A DNA stretch of 64,000 nt from Reticulascus tulasneorum (taxonomy: Eukaryota; Ascomycota; Sordariomycetes; Glomerellales; Reticulascaceae), in assembly GCA_001557505.1 (NCBI GenBank), contig LSAX01000006.1:2294001-2358000 (forward strand), given 5' to 3'. The number at the start of each line of letters is the position of its first letter. Position 1 is the stretch's first letter. The notes under the pieces were generated by a model. The model was not told where the DNA came from, searched no databases, and saw only the letters and a program-made list of their open reading frames with translations. Both the position numbers and the translations under genes were made by a program. Positions 51,401 to 61,826 of the stretch are shown here, one piece after another.

Positions 51401-51897
51401 GCATGATCGCTCAAATAACCAAGCCGGATTGCCCTCACGATATCCAGCGCCGACGTCGACCGAATAATATCAGTTGCCTTCTGCCGGACTAGTTCAGGCT
51501 CGTCGAACAACAATGTGAGGGGATCGACTTCAAGGTAGCCATTATCTTTGATCGCAAGAAAAACATGTTCTCGATCTGGCACCGTGATACCATCTCCGTT
51601 GGGAGGGCCGTCGGAATCTTCGCGGTCCCTGGCCCTCAATTCGACTCTATTTAGAGAGGGCCGTCCCCCTGTCTCGTACTGAAAGCGCCGGTCATTTGAT
51701 ATCATCGTAGCCTCTCTTGTTGGGGAGGTCGATCTTTCGGATTGGGGCTTGCTGGGCCTCGAATTTTCTAAATGAACCTCATGCGTATCTTGATCCGCCG
51801 CATCCAACCCACTGACTTGTTCCTGCTCTTGGAGATGCTCTGAAACGCAGCCACGGGAGTCATCGTGATCCATTGACGGGGTACCGAGGCTTTCCAT
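48453..51897 (-). CDS. HET-domain protein with long N-terminal extension
   Basis: Two long open stretches joined by a proposed 85-bp intron (50144-50228), giving about 1,119 residues; the intron ends are my best guess. The HET core is complete: YASLSHCWGDVIPLKTT, YLWIDSVCIIQDDDDDW, AWTLQEHLLSRRIL and the late APTWSWASVVG. The usual Cys-containing HET start (LCAVCLELKYIEGFSEDGKYP, CRTCMLLRD) lies near residue 450, so about 450 residues precede it. That extension begins with a polar low-complexity region, then has an alpha-helical block (PLTLLFDEPELVRQKATDII) and another (VYALLGCLLAYNYATRKYATDTVWLERGI). I do not recognise these. Two separate genes is the alternative, but no stop, promoter-like gap or second start is obvious. 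Confidence 0.82.
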
Positions 51898-52806
51898 TTC
51901 CGAAGGCAGATTCTGCTTGGCCAGAGACTTGATAGTACTGCTCCTTGACCTCAGCGTGGTAGCTGTAAATAGAGGCGTGTCAAGAGGCTGTCATGAGGAT
52001 ATTGAACCATGGCCAAACGGGGCAACTCATCACGGCAAACAAACGCGTCCCGTTTGAAATGAAGAAATTCTAAAGCTGAGATATCAAGATTTCGGCTTGA
52101 AAATGATCGACGAAAGTGGAAAAACGATGGCGATGGCTTGCGCTTCCCCTGTAGCCGCCCAGCATCACGCTAGAAGCGCCACAAGCCTTGGCATCCCGCG
52201 CTGGTCCCAGACAGGCATCTTGCGCGGCCTTCATTAAAGGAGATGGAGCCTTGCCCGCCTGACAGTCTGGTACAGCCTCGAGGAGAGAATCTCGTACCGA
52301 GATCATGTCGAAGATGACGATAAATTTGTGAAAGCTGGCCGGTACTATCATGAATTATTAGGGGTACATGCAGTATAGAAAATTCGAGTAGGTCTGTGAC
52401 ACTTTAATTTGAGAGTCTTGAGCACACACGGGAAATATCATAAGTCTTTGCCTCAGCTAGCCATTTTTGTATGCCCTTAATCCTATATCTTGCTTTGCCT
52501 ATATTTTTTTACACAATATTTATGCAGTTGTCTTTGCTCGATTACACAGCCCTCTCTTCCTTTGTTGTAATCCTGAATCGTGGGGTTGAAGTTATATATT
52601 CCGATCGGTTTAAATTGCATGCAAGATATTATGTCGCCCTGACACTCATAACGCCTCGTCCTTGAGATGCAGATTCCTCTCCTTCGGAAGACTCCTAGCC
52701 CCCCGGGCCTGCATGTAGCTGGTAAATGCCTAGCAGCATTATATCAGGCGTCGAGATTCCCAGCTTTGTCTTCTGTAGTAACGGGAGAAAGCTGTGACTC
52801 CATGAA
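51898..52806. other. Intergenic, 0.9 kb
   Basis: Promoter side of the HET gene and 3' side of the sulfite pump. A minus-strand 93-codon frame with an ATG (52070-52351) is present but has no recognisable feature and is not called. The stretch 52400-52660 is AT-rich. Confidence 0.35.
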
Positions 52807-54497
52807 TCACGGCAAGGCGGACTGAGACCCCTGTTCCGACTTTGCCGATTTCATCTCGCTAACCTTTGCCCTTTTCAAGAACAGATCTGTTCCTAAACAC
52901 GGTGCGTAGAACATTTTGCCACTGATGGCACGCCTGATCGTTCTTACCGCAAGGAGAAGCCATATTGGAACACAAATTGCTGTCAAGACCTGCACAACAT
53001 TAGCACAAATCCTATTATGTTCTTAATGTTCGCTGGCGTGCAACTTACGCATGAGAGGACTTGGAAGAATTTGAAGTCAAATTCTTCGCCAATCGAAATT
53101 GTCAGAAGCGTGAAGACTCCTTTCACTACTGTCAGGACTTTCCTAATTCAGGATGCTTGGTGAAACTCACCAATAGGAAACACAAAGCCCCACCATCCCA
53201 TGTTGAAGGGGAATGGGAAGGCTGTAGCTATCATGATGATAGCTACAACAAACCAAACCAATGCAAATCCCCACAATAAAAGACCGCCTATCAGGCCAGT
53301 AAGATAGAACATGTCCCCAGCATTGGCAACGCGAGGAATTGCGCCGGTTAGTGGAAAGTTGTGTCTTGCGATCTTCCCGAGCGAAATCAAGCTGTAAGGA
53401 TGTTAGCAAATGCCAGGTTCGATTTCAGAAGCTGAATGAACCGACGTACGAAAATCCTGATAGGCCTAGAGGTCCAATAGGAAGTAACAAGGACACAATC
53501 ACCTCGCGCTCGACTGGATGGTGCACGGTCATTCGAAGGAAGTAGAGAGTTAGGATGATCCAAGATAGGGGAGTCCCAATTCCCCAGAAGACGTAGCTGA
53601 TCACAAGCGTCCACAGCTGATGGGTATGATTGGTCAATGCTCCTGCAACCAATGCTCCTGATGTCGCAGCAATGACAATAGCAACGATGGGTATGAAGTA
53701 TAAAGCCGTCATTGCCTCGAGTTGGCTTCGTCGATTTGTCATTCTGTAGTCATTGTTAGCCAAAATACAGAGCAGAAAACGGGCCGTCCATCAATGTTGG
53801 ACAGTACATACATCACCCAAGTCAGATGAAAACATGTGATCACGGCTAGGACACTGACGATCCACCACAATACCCAAGCAAAAATGGCCATGCCTTGGCC
53901 CCATGCAGGCACGCAGACCAGCACGATCATGTTGATTATTGTTGCAAGTCCGATCGGGAATGTCGCAAGAGACAAACTTTGGTGGGGATGTCGGAGCACG
54001 ACTGGAATCAGTTGAGGATATAGGGCATATCGGAGGGCCGAAATGAAAGTGAACAGGAGAAAGAGCACAATATTGAGAACGAAGAAGATATCAGAAACAA
54101 TGTCAAGCCAGTCCGCACGGAAAGGTATTTTCCTTAGCATGATCGACATCACGCCTGTGCTCATAGTGATGATAAACCAGCTATACGACGGCGAAGTCCG
54201 TTTCGTTAGCTATGGCTTCCATCTAGAGAAACTAAAGAGCCAGGCTCCTACTTACGATGGTGTGAAGTTCCGGATAATCCTTCGAAAGCCGCGATCATTC
54301 TTGTCGCTCAATTGCTGGCCATGCTGTGCTCCCCCTGAACTGTTGGTGATGGTAAGGTCAGACGAAACGCCGTCTTGTGCTGCTTCTGTATCGCCTTCGA
54401 GGTGTGCTGAGCCTCTCTCTGCCAAGTCGCTTGGATCATCAACATGGAAATGGCTCTGGCAGCTGTCGTTATTGCCAGGGCAAGATAGATCTGCCAT
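52807..54497 (-). CDS. Sulfite efflux pump, SSU1-like (TDT family)
   Basis: Plasma-membrane transporter of the tellurite-resistance/dicarboxylate (TDT) family; SSU1-type members export sulfite and give sulfite tolerance. Six exons (54256-54497, 53812-54180, 53450-53743, 53171-53391, 53049-53119, 52807-52989) sum to 1,380 nt, 459 residues. The acidic N-terminal tail (about 75 residues) is cytosolic. Then NFTPSWFIITMSTGVMSIML starts TM1, with LRHPHQSLSLATFPIGLATIIN, AWVLWWI, LLPIGPLGLSGFS and MGWWGFVFPIGVFTLLT, all positions conserved in Ssu1 and in fungal malate permeases. About ten hydrophobic segments are seen. The sulfatase 40 kb away is the only other sulfur gene. Substrate (sulfite rather than malate) is by closest family. 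Confidence 0.87.
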
Positions 54498-55332
54498 GGT
54501 CACGATTGAGAAGGCCTATTGTAAAAAGAGTTTTTTAATAGTCGGCGTACTTAAGTATGAGATTCAACAAAGCCTTGGGTCTGCTTCACACATATAATTT
54601 GAGTTCACACTTGCTGTCAATGTATATGCTCGAATGAAATGGTGGAATGGGGGAGATAACCCCCATTGCCCTGGGCCGATCTGGTATATAAAGTCTCTCG
54701 CATTCGAAGTCATATAGTAACTAGGAATTGAATAACACCATTCTGGAGACAGGTGTGAGGCCATGCAAGCCCTGCTTACTCACTCGTTGAAACCCAAATT
54801 GGGGGGTCGTGAGGCTGCACCGCTTGCATATGGTGGTAGGTCGTTCGGTGTTTGAATTTCTTACAGTACGACGGCTGGCGGTCATCCGATGACGCATTTA
54901 GGGGGTTCAGGCATTTTCAGTGGTCAGTCGTGTCTAAGTACGTTGGTAAGCGCTGAAGGACCGCCGCAATTATATGAGGGGGGAAATCCCACAGGCTGGA
55001 TCTCGGGGTTCAAATCCCGATATTATTGATGCCGACGCAACTCCGGCGCACAGTCACACTATCTGCATGAACATTACGGCATTTGCAAAGACCGCGTCAC
55101 CGGCTGCATGTCGTGCCTGTGAACTCGAGGCTTCATTCCGAGGAGTGTCGTGAAAATATTCACAATCGCCAATGCCGAGACGCGGACTAGAGCAATATGG
55201 TTTTAGCTGAGGATTGTTTCGTTATCCTCAAACGGACCCCTTCTTCTAGAGTTCTAGGTAGTGCTCGAAATGCCTCCGGCGCCTGTACTTTGAGTGTGAG
55301 TCTGTGAATTCACGTCATGGTAAAGCCGGCAA
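54498..55332. other. Intergenic with tRNA-like A/B-box remnant
   Basis: No gene. Near 54940-55025 there are sequences like a tRNA A box (ACGTTGGTAAGCGC) and B box (GGTTCAAATCCC) about 50 bases apart, but no acceptor stem pairs around them, so a functional tRNA is not called. It may be a decayed tRNA or SINE. Confidence 0.35.
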
Positions 55333-55975
55333 TTAATGATTCAAACTCCATGGATTGCCTGATTTCCTTAGGATCTGATGTAGGGGGCGGTCGGATTCTG
55401 GAGCTTCTACTTCATATGAGTTAGGTAGCCCTGATTCTGAGGGCATGCAAATAAATTTCGAATATTTTGGTAGTCCGAAATGGTTCTTAACAGTGTTTCT
55501 CACTGGCTTTCCGCCGCTATAGCCTGATGTAAAGCCGCTATAGAGTGAATACCGACGAGCCGCAGCTTCAAGATTAGCTCCATGCTCCACCAGCCCCCGA
55601 ACAACCGCCAGTAGTGAGTCTTGGTATTGTGGTGTCCCGCATTTCCAAGAGTCTGATAAACTCATTGGATGGCGAGGATCATTGATAGAACTCTTTGGGG
55701 TCTATCCGCATTGCAACAGGTGCCAAATTATATAGGATATCTACCCGAATAAGGACGAGGAGTGAGAGACTTGGGAGAACCAGCAGCCCTCTTTGTATCC
55801 CAGTGGAGTTGTTCAGATCATCCAAGGATCCACATGGGTTGCAGTCCCAAACGGCTTGTTGTATACGATGCTCAGCTTCATCTATCAAATTGTCGATTAT
55901 CGATTGGTTATCGTGATCTGAGACTGCGGTAGAGAGTTGCGCAAAGAAACAGAGTTGGTCAAAGGCACTATGCAA
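55333..55975 (-). pseudogene. Ankyrin-like protein remnant
   Basis: Two consecutive minus-strand frames separated by a stop. The downstream one (55333-55665) has an ankyrin-like helix, LLAVVRGLVEHGANLEAAARR, then a tail ending SDRPLHQILRKSGNPW. The upstream one (55679-55975) reads HSAFDQLCFFAQLSTAVSDHD and EHRIQQAVWDCNPCG, with protein-like composition but no known motif. No start region or further repeats are found upstream, so this appears to be the broken end of a fungal ankyrin protein. Confidence 0.35.
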
Positions 55976-56398
55976 CTTTATGAGGTCGGAGGAGCGACTT
56001 TTATCTAGGCGGCCATTGCATAATATCCAACTACGATTGTTGATCCAACGTCGATAGTTGCCTTCTTCGTACGGAGTAGGTTGCCCAGTGTTGTCATGGC
56101 CTTGGCCTATGCTGGGAGGTGATGCTGGCTGCGGCGCGGCTCGCGAGTATGGTGTACACTAAAATCTGTTTAGGGGACTAGTAGACTGCATAAATTGGCT
56201 CTCTTAGGATCCTATTATCGCGTTTGCATGAGAGCGAAAGGATTATTGTGCAGTGCCGAAACGCGATTAGGCCAGGCCAAGGGGTGGGGGGGGGGGCCGT
56301 CTTTCTGATTCGCTGGCTCATGAATAATAATAAAGGTGTGATATAAGGGGTCAAGGCTCCACGCATTATCACGTCAGCAGTCTGAAAGCAACAAAAGT

Positions 56399-56472
56399 CG
56401 CAATCTGCGACAAAGGTAGCCATCTGCGACAAAGGGTAGCCATCTGCGACAAAGCCAGCCATCAGCGACCTC
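56399..56472 (+). repeat. 20-bp tandem repeat, about four units
   Basis: Units of the form CATCTGCGACAAAGG(G)TAGC repeat from about 56399 to 56472, the last ones diverged (CAGCCATCAGCGACC). They lie just upstream of the glycosyltransferase start, so they could affect its promoter. A G-rich run lies near 56280-56297. Confidence 0.75.
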
Positions 56473-56576
56473 TGTGCCCCACACCAAATGTGGCTCTCCG
56501 TCGAATTGCTTGACTTGCCGCATATCGCAGTTGGCGTCTCACAGATCTCCTGCTAGAGTTATCCTCCGCAGTTGAG

Positions 56577-57919
56577 ATGGTCCTCGCCTCGGTCGCAAAC
56601 CGTAGCTTCATATCCTTCTTCCTTGGCTTCCTCCTTTGCTACAGCATTATTGCCTTCTACATTCGACAGTCCTGCTACCGAGACCCGTCGTCAGTCTTTT
56701 TCCGACCCGAGCATGCGCGTGTGCTGTCGTATTCGTCTTTCCGAAAATCACAAGCGAATAAATATGCCAAACAAGTCGCGCTGCACGAACCTATCAAATG
56801 GGCCAGCACGACGGCTCCAGAACTATGCATCGCGATCGGATCCGTGAGTCGACACGGCTTTTCATACCTGAAGGAAGCCGTTGGGTCCCTCCTTGAAGGA
56901 TTAGACGATGTTGAGCGTCAGAAACTCTACGTCGTAGTCTTCCTCGCCCATACCAACCAGTCGGCACATGAGGACTACGGACAGCCGTGGCTGAGAAATA
57001 TGGCCGACAGCCTGCCGACATACCCGAAGGACGATGCGGAGATGCACAAGCTTATCGTGGAACTTGAGACTAAGAATGATTACGCAGCATTCGCGCGGAA
57101 GCAAAAGATTGACTACTCTATTCTCCTCGGCGAGTGCGCTAAGGTTAACCCTGCCTATACCGTGACGTTGGAGGACGATATAATCGCCTTGGATGGTTGG
57201 TTCCACCGTACACTAAGCGCGCTAAGGACGGCGGCAAGAAAATCAAAGGAAATGGGCAGAGATAGCTGTGAGTTTGTAGCTCTTCACGATATGGCGAGAT
57301 TATTAATACGAGGACAGTCTTATACCTTCGGATCTTCTATGATGGGAGGTTACTCGGATGGAATAGTGAGGAGTGGCCCTATTATCTTGGCTGGAGTGTG
57401 ATGGCTGTCGTCGCTGAGTCGGCCGTCATTCTTCTCCTTCGCTGGCGGTTTCCCACGATTCGCAGGGCTCTCCCTCCGCTTTATCTCCTCATGATCTGCG
57501 GGGTTTACACGCCTATGCTTATAGGACTCTTCTTCGCAGCTGGCCGCAGCTGCATGCTACCAAAACAGCCTGGGGTCACTTTGATGTCTAAGTACGCCTG
57601 CTGCGCACAGGGGCTTGTGTTTCCCCAGCAGCAGGTCACCGAGAATCTGCTACCAATGTACCGCGATACGACCGACACACATGCCTTCGTGGACGCTTTC
57701 ATGGAGGATTGGGCGAACAGCCATGACGCGCTAAGATGGGCGGTTACACCGGTTCTAATACAGCATGTCGGTGGCAAGAGTTCACATGGAGTTGGCGATC
57801 AACGGTCTGGTCGTCTTACTAGCGACACGCCCTTTGATTATCCCTTCGAGACGAATGATCCAGTTGAGCTTGCGAAGGAGCATCAATTGTTGATTGATAG
57901 CTTAAAAGGGAATATTTGA
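56577..57919 (+). CDS. PGAP4-like glycosyltransferase
   Basis: Golgi-type membrane glycosyltransferase related to PGAP4 (TMEM246), which adds GalNAc to GPI anchors in animals; fungal members are uncharacterised. Two exons (56577-57267, 57318-57919) with a 50-bp intron give 430 residues in frame. Architecture fits PGAP4: an N-terminal membrane anchor (FISFFLGFLLCYSIIAFYI), the catalytic half with the DxD-like metal site in VTLEDDIIALDGWFHRT, then FYDGRLLGWNSEEWPYYLG. Two membrane helices follow, inserted in the domain (VMAVVAESAVILLL and YLLMICGVYTPMLIGLFFAAG). The last block is YACCAQGLVFPQQQVTENLL with paired cysteines. The first frame read alone would stop at 57401, but the intron restores the domain. 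A decayed copy of its 3' end occurs at about 60270-60365. Confidence 0.83.
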
Positions 57920-57951
57920 GTAAAGGAAATAATATAATAATAATTCACTGC

Positions 57952-59937
57952 TTACACAGGCAGACCTTCCCTAGAGGTAGCTGGATCTAATTCCAAGTTG
58001 GCCCCTTGTGTTGGAGCTAGAGAAGGCTCTCCATATAGTGTATTCGAGATTGTCTCAGAAATTGAGCGTGAGGACGGAGGGAAAGAAAGCCTGAAACTCG
58101 TCCAGAATGCTGCATTCGCATTCAAACCCTCCCAAAAGAACCTCTCTAGGTATTGCATAAAGACTTTCACGTGCCGTGGAATGCTGCAGCCGCAAATTAA
58201 GGCTATTGCAACAAGGGTGATAAGCAGGCCGATGAAGTTGATGTTCGTGTAATCGCCATCTAGGAATAGGGCATAGCCACATATTATAGTGCGAGTTCGC
58301 TCGGTAGTCAGGAATGCACCAAATCTATTACCTGTCACTATCGCAAACAGATAAATCCGAAACAGGAGGAAAGAGCTCTCAAACCAGGCTTTGACATCCC
58401 ATGTCCACTGTTCAACGGGGTCAATGTGGATCTCCCGCCAGTTCCAGATGTTTGGTTGGGATGACAAGAGCGCGTTGATACCCCTTGCGTTCACGAACTC
58501 GTGGGTATCAGATTTTCGATAAACTTCTTCAAAAGCCTTAAGCTCTTGCGACGTCTTGTCGTCCATAGATGACTCGAGGTAATTGGCAAGATGTCTTGTT
58601 ACCCGTTCTAGAGTTGCATATGGCGTACAAACGCCAGGGAGCCCGGAAAGACACATTCGGTGTTGCTCTATGCAACCAATAGCTGTGTATTCGTAATCTG
58701 GCCAGTAAACCTCTGTACTGTCTTTGAAATGTGAAGAGTACATTGGATCATGAATTGGCTGCAAATGTCTTAACCTTCCAGCTTTGAAAACAAGCACAAA
58801 GGTTTTACCAGCCATTCGGTCAAGGTCTGGGTGAAGAGTACTGATGTGGGATTCATGACCTTGTGAAGCTCCTGAAGTTGTAGACCAAGATTTGACATCT
58901 GGAGCACTGTCCTCCAGCCAGGATGACATATCTGAACCAGTGGGATGAGGCATACGGCCATCCGGGTAGGACAGGCGCTGCCTAAGTCTGGGTGTGTCCC
59001 CGTTTTCGCTCAAGGTACCGTGCTTGCCGGCCCAAGATAGCGGCTTGTGAAGTGATGGATAGGCGCCGCTCTCAGTTAGAGATGCATTTGTTTTAGCAAA
59101 CATGAGCCACGTCGTGTTGTCTGAATTAAGCGTGAGGAAATGCTTCCGCCGAAGCGGCGCACATGTAAGTCGGCGACTATGTAAAATTCTGGAATTGAGG
59201 TTGACACCGTAATCCCGAAGGGTGATGTTGCTGTGGTCCAGCTGTATAGGTCGAACATCAGGCTCGCAAGCCGTGCGCATAAAAGGACAACTAATATTTC
59301 GGGAAACCTTCATGACTGGACGATCCAAGATGATGCTGTCCTGCCTTCGACAGGAACCAGGAATCTTCGATGCGTTAAACCAGCAAGTCTCGTACTTGTG
59401 TGCTGCAAGGTACGCTTCCTCTTCTCCTTTTCCGTTTAGGTCGACGACTCCCCGATAGCATCCATGCCACGTTCTAGATTGAACCACTGGAGTTTCAAGA
59501 TTGCCAGTCAAAAGCCATGGTATTAACACGCCAAGAATGACGAAAATGACCATGTTACCGATCGCAACTAATCCGAACCATGGGGATACCGATTTCATTT
59601 CATTGCGCGCAGGGTTATTTCGGTAAACCACTGCTCGATCACGCTTGAGGAAACTCCGTAGCATGGCAGCTAGGCGTGATACTGCCTGTCGCTGACTAAG
59701 ATGGCTGAGAGACTGAGGGTCATCTTCATCGCAAAGCTGGATAGGTCGCGTAATCCTTTTTACAGCAAGGCATGCAAGCTTCCAAGCCCGAGTCTGAGTA
59801 TATGCTACCAGAGCACTAACAAATGCTAAGAAAGCAAGACCTTCACTATTTGTTAATGTGATTTGCCATTGCCGGTGAAGTGGCTGGCCGGGGTCGTGCC
59901 AGAGATACTTCTTAACATAATCTTTGGAGGCTGGCAT
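57952..59937 (-). CDS. Large fungal membrane protein of unknown function
   Basis: Single exon of 661 residues from the ATG at 59937, tail to tail with the glycosyltransferase, with only about 30 bases between the stops. Membrane segments: about residues 33-46 (GLAFLAFVSALVAY), 122-145 (WFGLVAIGNMVIFVILGVLIPWLL), one near 530-550 (FLLFRIYLFAIVTG) and one near 570-590 (NINFIGLLITLVAIALICGC). The region between (about 150-520) is a large loop with several cysteines and Asn-glycosylation sequons (NAS, NIS, NIT, NTT, NAS), so it is probably lumenal or external. It belongs to a widespread uncharacterised fungal family starting with H-D-P-G-x-P-L-x-R-Q-W. No enzymatic motif seen. Confidence 0.75.
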   Translation of the reverse strand: MPASKDYVKKYLWHDPGQPLHRQWQITLTNSEGLAFLAFVSALVAYTQTRAWKLACLAVKRITRPIQLCDEDDPQSLSHLSQRQAVSRLAAMLRSFLKRDRAVVYRNNPARNEMKSVSPWFGLVAIGNMVIFVILGVLIPWLLTGNLETPVVQSRTWHGCYRGVVDLNGKGEEEAYLAAHKYETCWFNASKIPGSCRRQDSIILDRPVMKVSRNISCPFMRTACEPDVRPIQLDHSNITLRDYGVNLNSRILHSRRLTCAPLRRKHFLTLNSDNTTWLMFAKTNASLTESGAYPSLHKPLSWAGKHGTLSENGDTPRLRQRLSYPDGRMPHPTGSDMSSWLEDSAPDVKSWSTTSGASQGHESHISTLHPDLDRMAGKTFVLVFKAGRLRHLQPIHDPMYSSHFKDSTEVYWPDYEYTAIGCIEQHRMCLSGLPGVCTPYATLERVTRHLANYLESSMDDKTSQELKAFEEVYRKSDTHEFVNARGINALLSSQPNIWNWREIHIDPVEQWTWDVKAWFESSFLLFRIYLFAIVTGNRFGAFLTTERTRTIICGYALFLDGDYTNINFIGLLITLVAIALICGCSIPRHVKVFMQYLERFFWEGLNANAAFWTSFRLSFPPSSRSISETISNTLYGEPSLAPTQGANLELDPATSREGLPV

Positions 59938-61106
59938 TACTGGGGCAAAGAGCGAGATACTTTACAAGTAAGTAAGCATGGTTTGGGGTTAAATCCTTCC
60001 ATGTTTCTTGGGATTGGCTAGATTATTTATAGACCGTGTATGGTGCAGCAGTACCAGATCTTCACCGAGCTCCTCAGCTAACTCTGCCACACTTAATTCT
60101 TGTCCTAGAAATGTATTGCAAAGGGAGAAATGGTCTACTTTAATGACCCGATTCCAAGTGCTCCTCTCCCTTTGGAGGAAGGAATAAGCACGTTAGATTA
60201 ATTGCTTCGTCAGGCAGCAGAGTAACACTGCATAACGTAGGTAGCATTCTTCTACGATACACGAAGTGGGGTCTCGAGGTACCAAAGATAGTTGAGCTTG
60301 CGATGGAGCACCAGCTATTGTGACAGCGTGAAAGGGAATATTTACGTAGAGGAAACAACATAATCTCAGTATCTCAGACGCGCGAGCTGGCCACGAGCTT
60401 CCAAGTAAAGTCCACGAACTGGATCAAGTTGCTCGCGATTCCGAACGCTGAGAACGGATCAGCTGCCATGATTTATGCTCGTTAGCAGAGACACTAGTAG
60501 ATAATCTCGTAAGGCATGTAACTTTCACAAGAAGATGGATGACTGTGAGGGTTTAAAAGATAGATCAGCGGGAGGAGCGGCTGGAGCGGATTTCGATGTG
60601 GTTTTTCATTTTATTTTTTGTAGCTGGACCATTTGCATGTGTACAAAGGGTAGGCACTTTGCCTCAGGTAAAGATGTGTGTACCGCTGCTGGGATTTGAT
60701 TCAATGTGTTCGTAAGCCAGGACCCTTATTAGACCGTGGCGTGGAAAATGGATTACCAATCATCCAGCCGACGGCGAATCATCAGCTTTCTAGAATGGTT
60801 TAACCGTGACAGCCGACATCATGCCTACCAAATCGCGGAACTTCTCTGAAGGTGTCAAACCAATCGGAGGTAGTACTCCTATCTTCCGAAGCCTTTGGAT
60901 ATACCAAGAGTATGTAGCATGGTGTAAAGCATGATAGTCTTGAGACGAGGGTTAGTTCGTTCCAGGACTCGTTTGCGGGCGCGGATCGGTCTCCAGAATC
61001 AAGGACAAAAATGTATAAATAGGTCGCCCAGGTCCTATGTGACACTGCGAACCAGCACCGACCAAACTGTCAATCAAGCCTCTCCAAATTCATCTTGTTT
61101 GCCAGC
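59938..61106. other. Intergenic, 1.2 kb, holds a gene-tail duplicate
   Basis: Upstream of the membrane protein and of the dehydrogenase (divergent). A fragment similar to the glycosyltransferase 3' end lies at about 60270-60365 and is listed separately. No gene is seen. Confidence 0.4.
60270..60365 (+). pseudogene. Decayed copy of the 3' end of the PGAP4-like gene
   Basis: The stretch reads AGTTGAGCTTGCGATGGAGC, then ...AAAGGGAATATTTACG...GGAAACAACATAAT. The same order is found at the end of the glycosyltransferase gene (about 57862-57940: AGTTGAGCTTGCGAAGGAGC ... AAAGGGAATATTTGAG ... GGAAATAATATAAT). Similarity continues past the stop codon into the 3' flank. The copy has a TGA in the matching frame and no upstream part of the gene. 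Confidence 0.7.
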
Positions 61107-61826
61107 ATGACTATCTTCGTCGTCACAGGTGCTAGAGGAGGTATAGGGCTGGAGTATACTCGACAAATATCCACAAACCCAGGCAACACGGTAATAGCGC
61201 TTGTCCGTGACGCAGACGCTGATCTGTCGACGATCAAGCAGATACAGTCTGAAAGCAATGGCCAAGTTCACATACTTGGCTGCGACATCTCTTCCGACGA
61301 GTCTGTATCTTCTGTGATATCTGGGATTGCCTCCCTGCTTCAGCCAGAAGAAAAGATCAATATTCTCATAAACAACGCCGCAATTCAGAAATCCCAGAAT
61401 GAGAAAGGCACCTCGCTCTCTGCAGAAAATCTCCTATCGCATGTCAACTCCAACGTTGTTGGCCCGGCCCGCATTGTTCAGGGCCTCCTCCCACATCTTG
61501 CACCCGGGGCCGTCATCGCCAACATCACATCTGGCATAGGCAGTATGACGTTGCTGTCAAATGGGCGTATTACTCCAGGCATCACGCCTTATAGCATCAG
61601 CAAAGCGGCGCTGAACATGCTTACCGTGCACCAAGCCTATTTCCTCAAAGAAGAGGCTATCGTTGTGTGTGTCGATCCGGGACATGTCAAGACGAAGATG
61701 GGTGGCCCAAACGCCGTCTTGGAGATTTTGGACAGTGCGCGGGGTGTATTAGACATCTTAGCCAAACTCACAGCTGAGGACAGCGGAAAGTTCTTGCTAT
61801 ATGATGGGACGGAACTCCCTTGGTGA
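61107..61826 (+). CDS. Short-chain dehydrogenase/reductase
   Basis: Classical SDR, cytosolic NAD(P)-dependent oxidoreductase. Single exon, 239 residues, from the ATG at 61107. Motifs are complete: cofactor loop TGARGGIG (residues 7-14), NNAA about residue 90, catalytic Ser in ITSGIG, and YSISK with the catalytic Tyr and Lys, then DPGHVKTKMGG, which resembles the sniffer/CsgA-like subgroup (carbonyl-type reductases acting without a fixed partner). The substrate is unknown and no biosynthetic genes surround it. Its length is normal for the family and there is no break. Confidence 0.9.
   Translation: MTIFVVTGARGGIGLEYTRQISTNPGNTVIALVRDADADLSTIKQIQSESNGQVHILGCDISSDESVSSVISGIASLLQPEEKINILINNAAIQKSQNEKGTSLSAENLLSHVNSNVVGPARIVQGLLPHLAPGAVIANITSGIGSMTLLSNGRITPGITPYSISKAALNMLTVHQAYFLKEEAIVVCVDPGHVKTKMGGPNAVLEILDSARGVLDILAKLTAEDSGKFLLYDGTELPW

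Noticed and set aside
52070..52351. 93-codon minus-strand frame with an ATG
   Set aside because: No recognisable domain, signal or conserved context; could be chance in a 0.9-kb gap.
54940..55030. Possible tRNA gene (A-box-like and B-box-like sequences with a good T-loop)
   Set aside because: No 7-bp acceptor stem pairs across the candidate, and the D-arm does not fold; at best a decayed tRNA or SINE.
57268..57401. Apparent stop of the glycosyltransferase at 57401, suggesting two genes
   Set aside because: A 50-bp intron (57268-57317) with good borders joins the frames and restores conserved family sequence.
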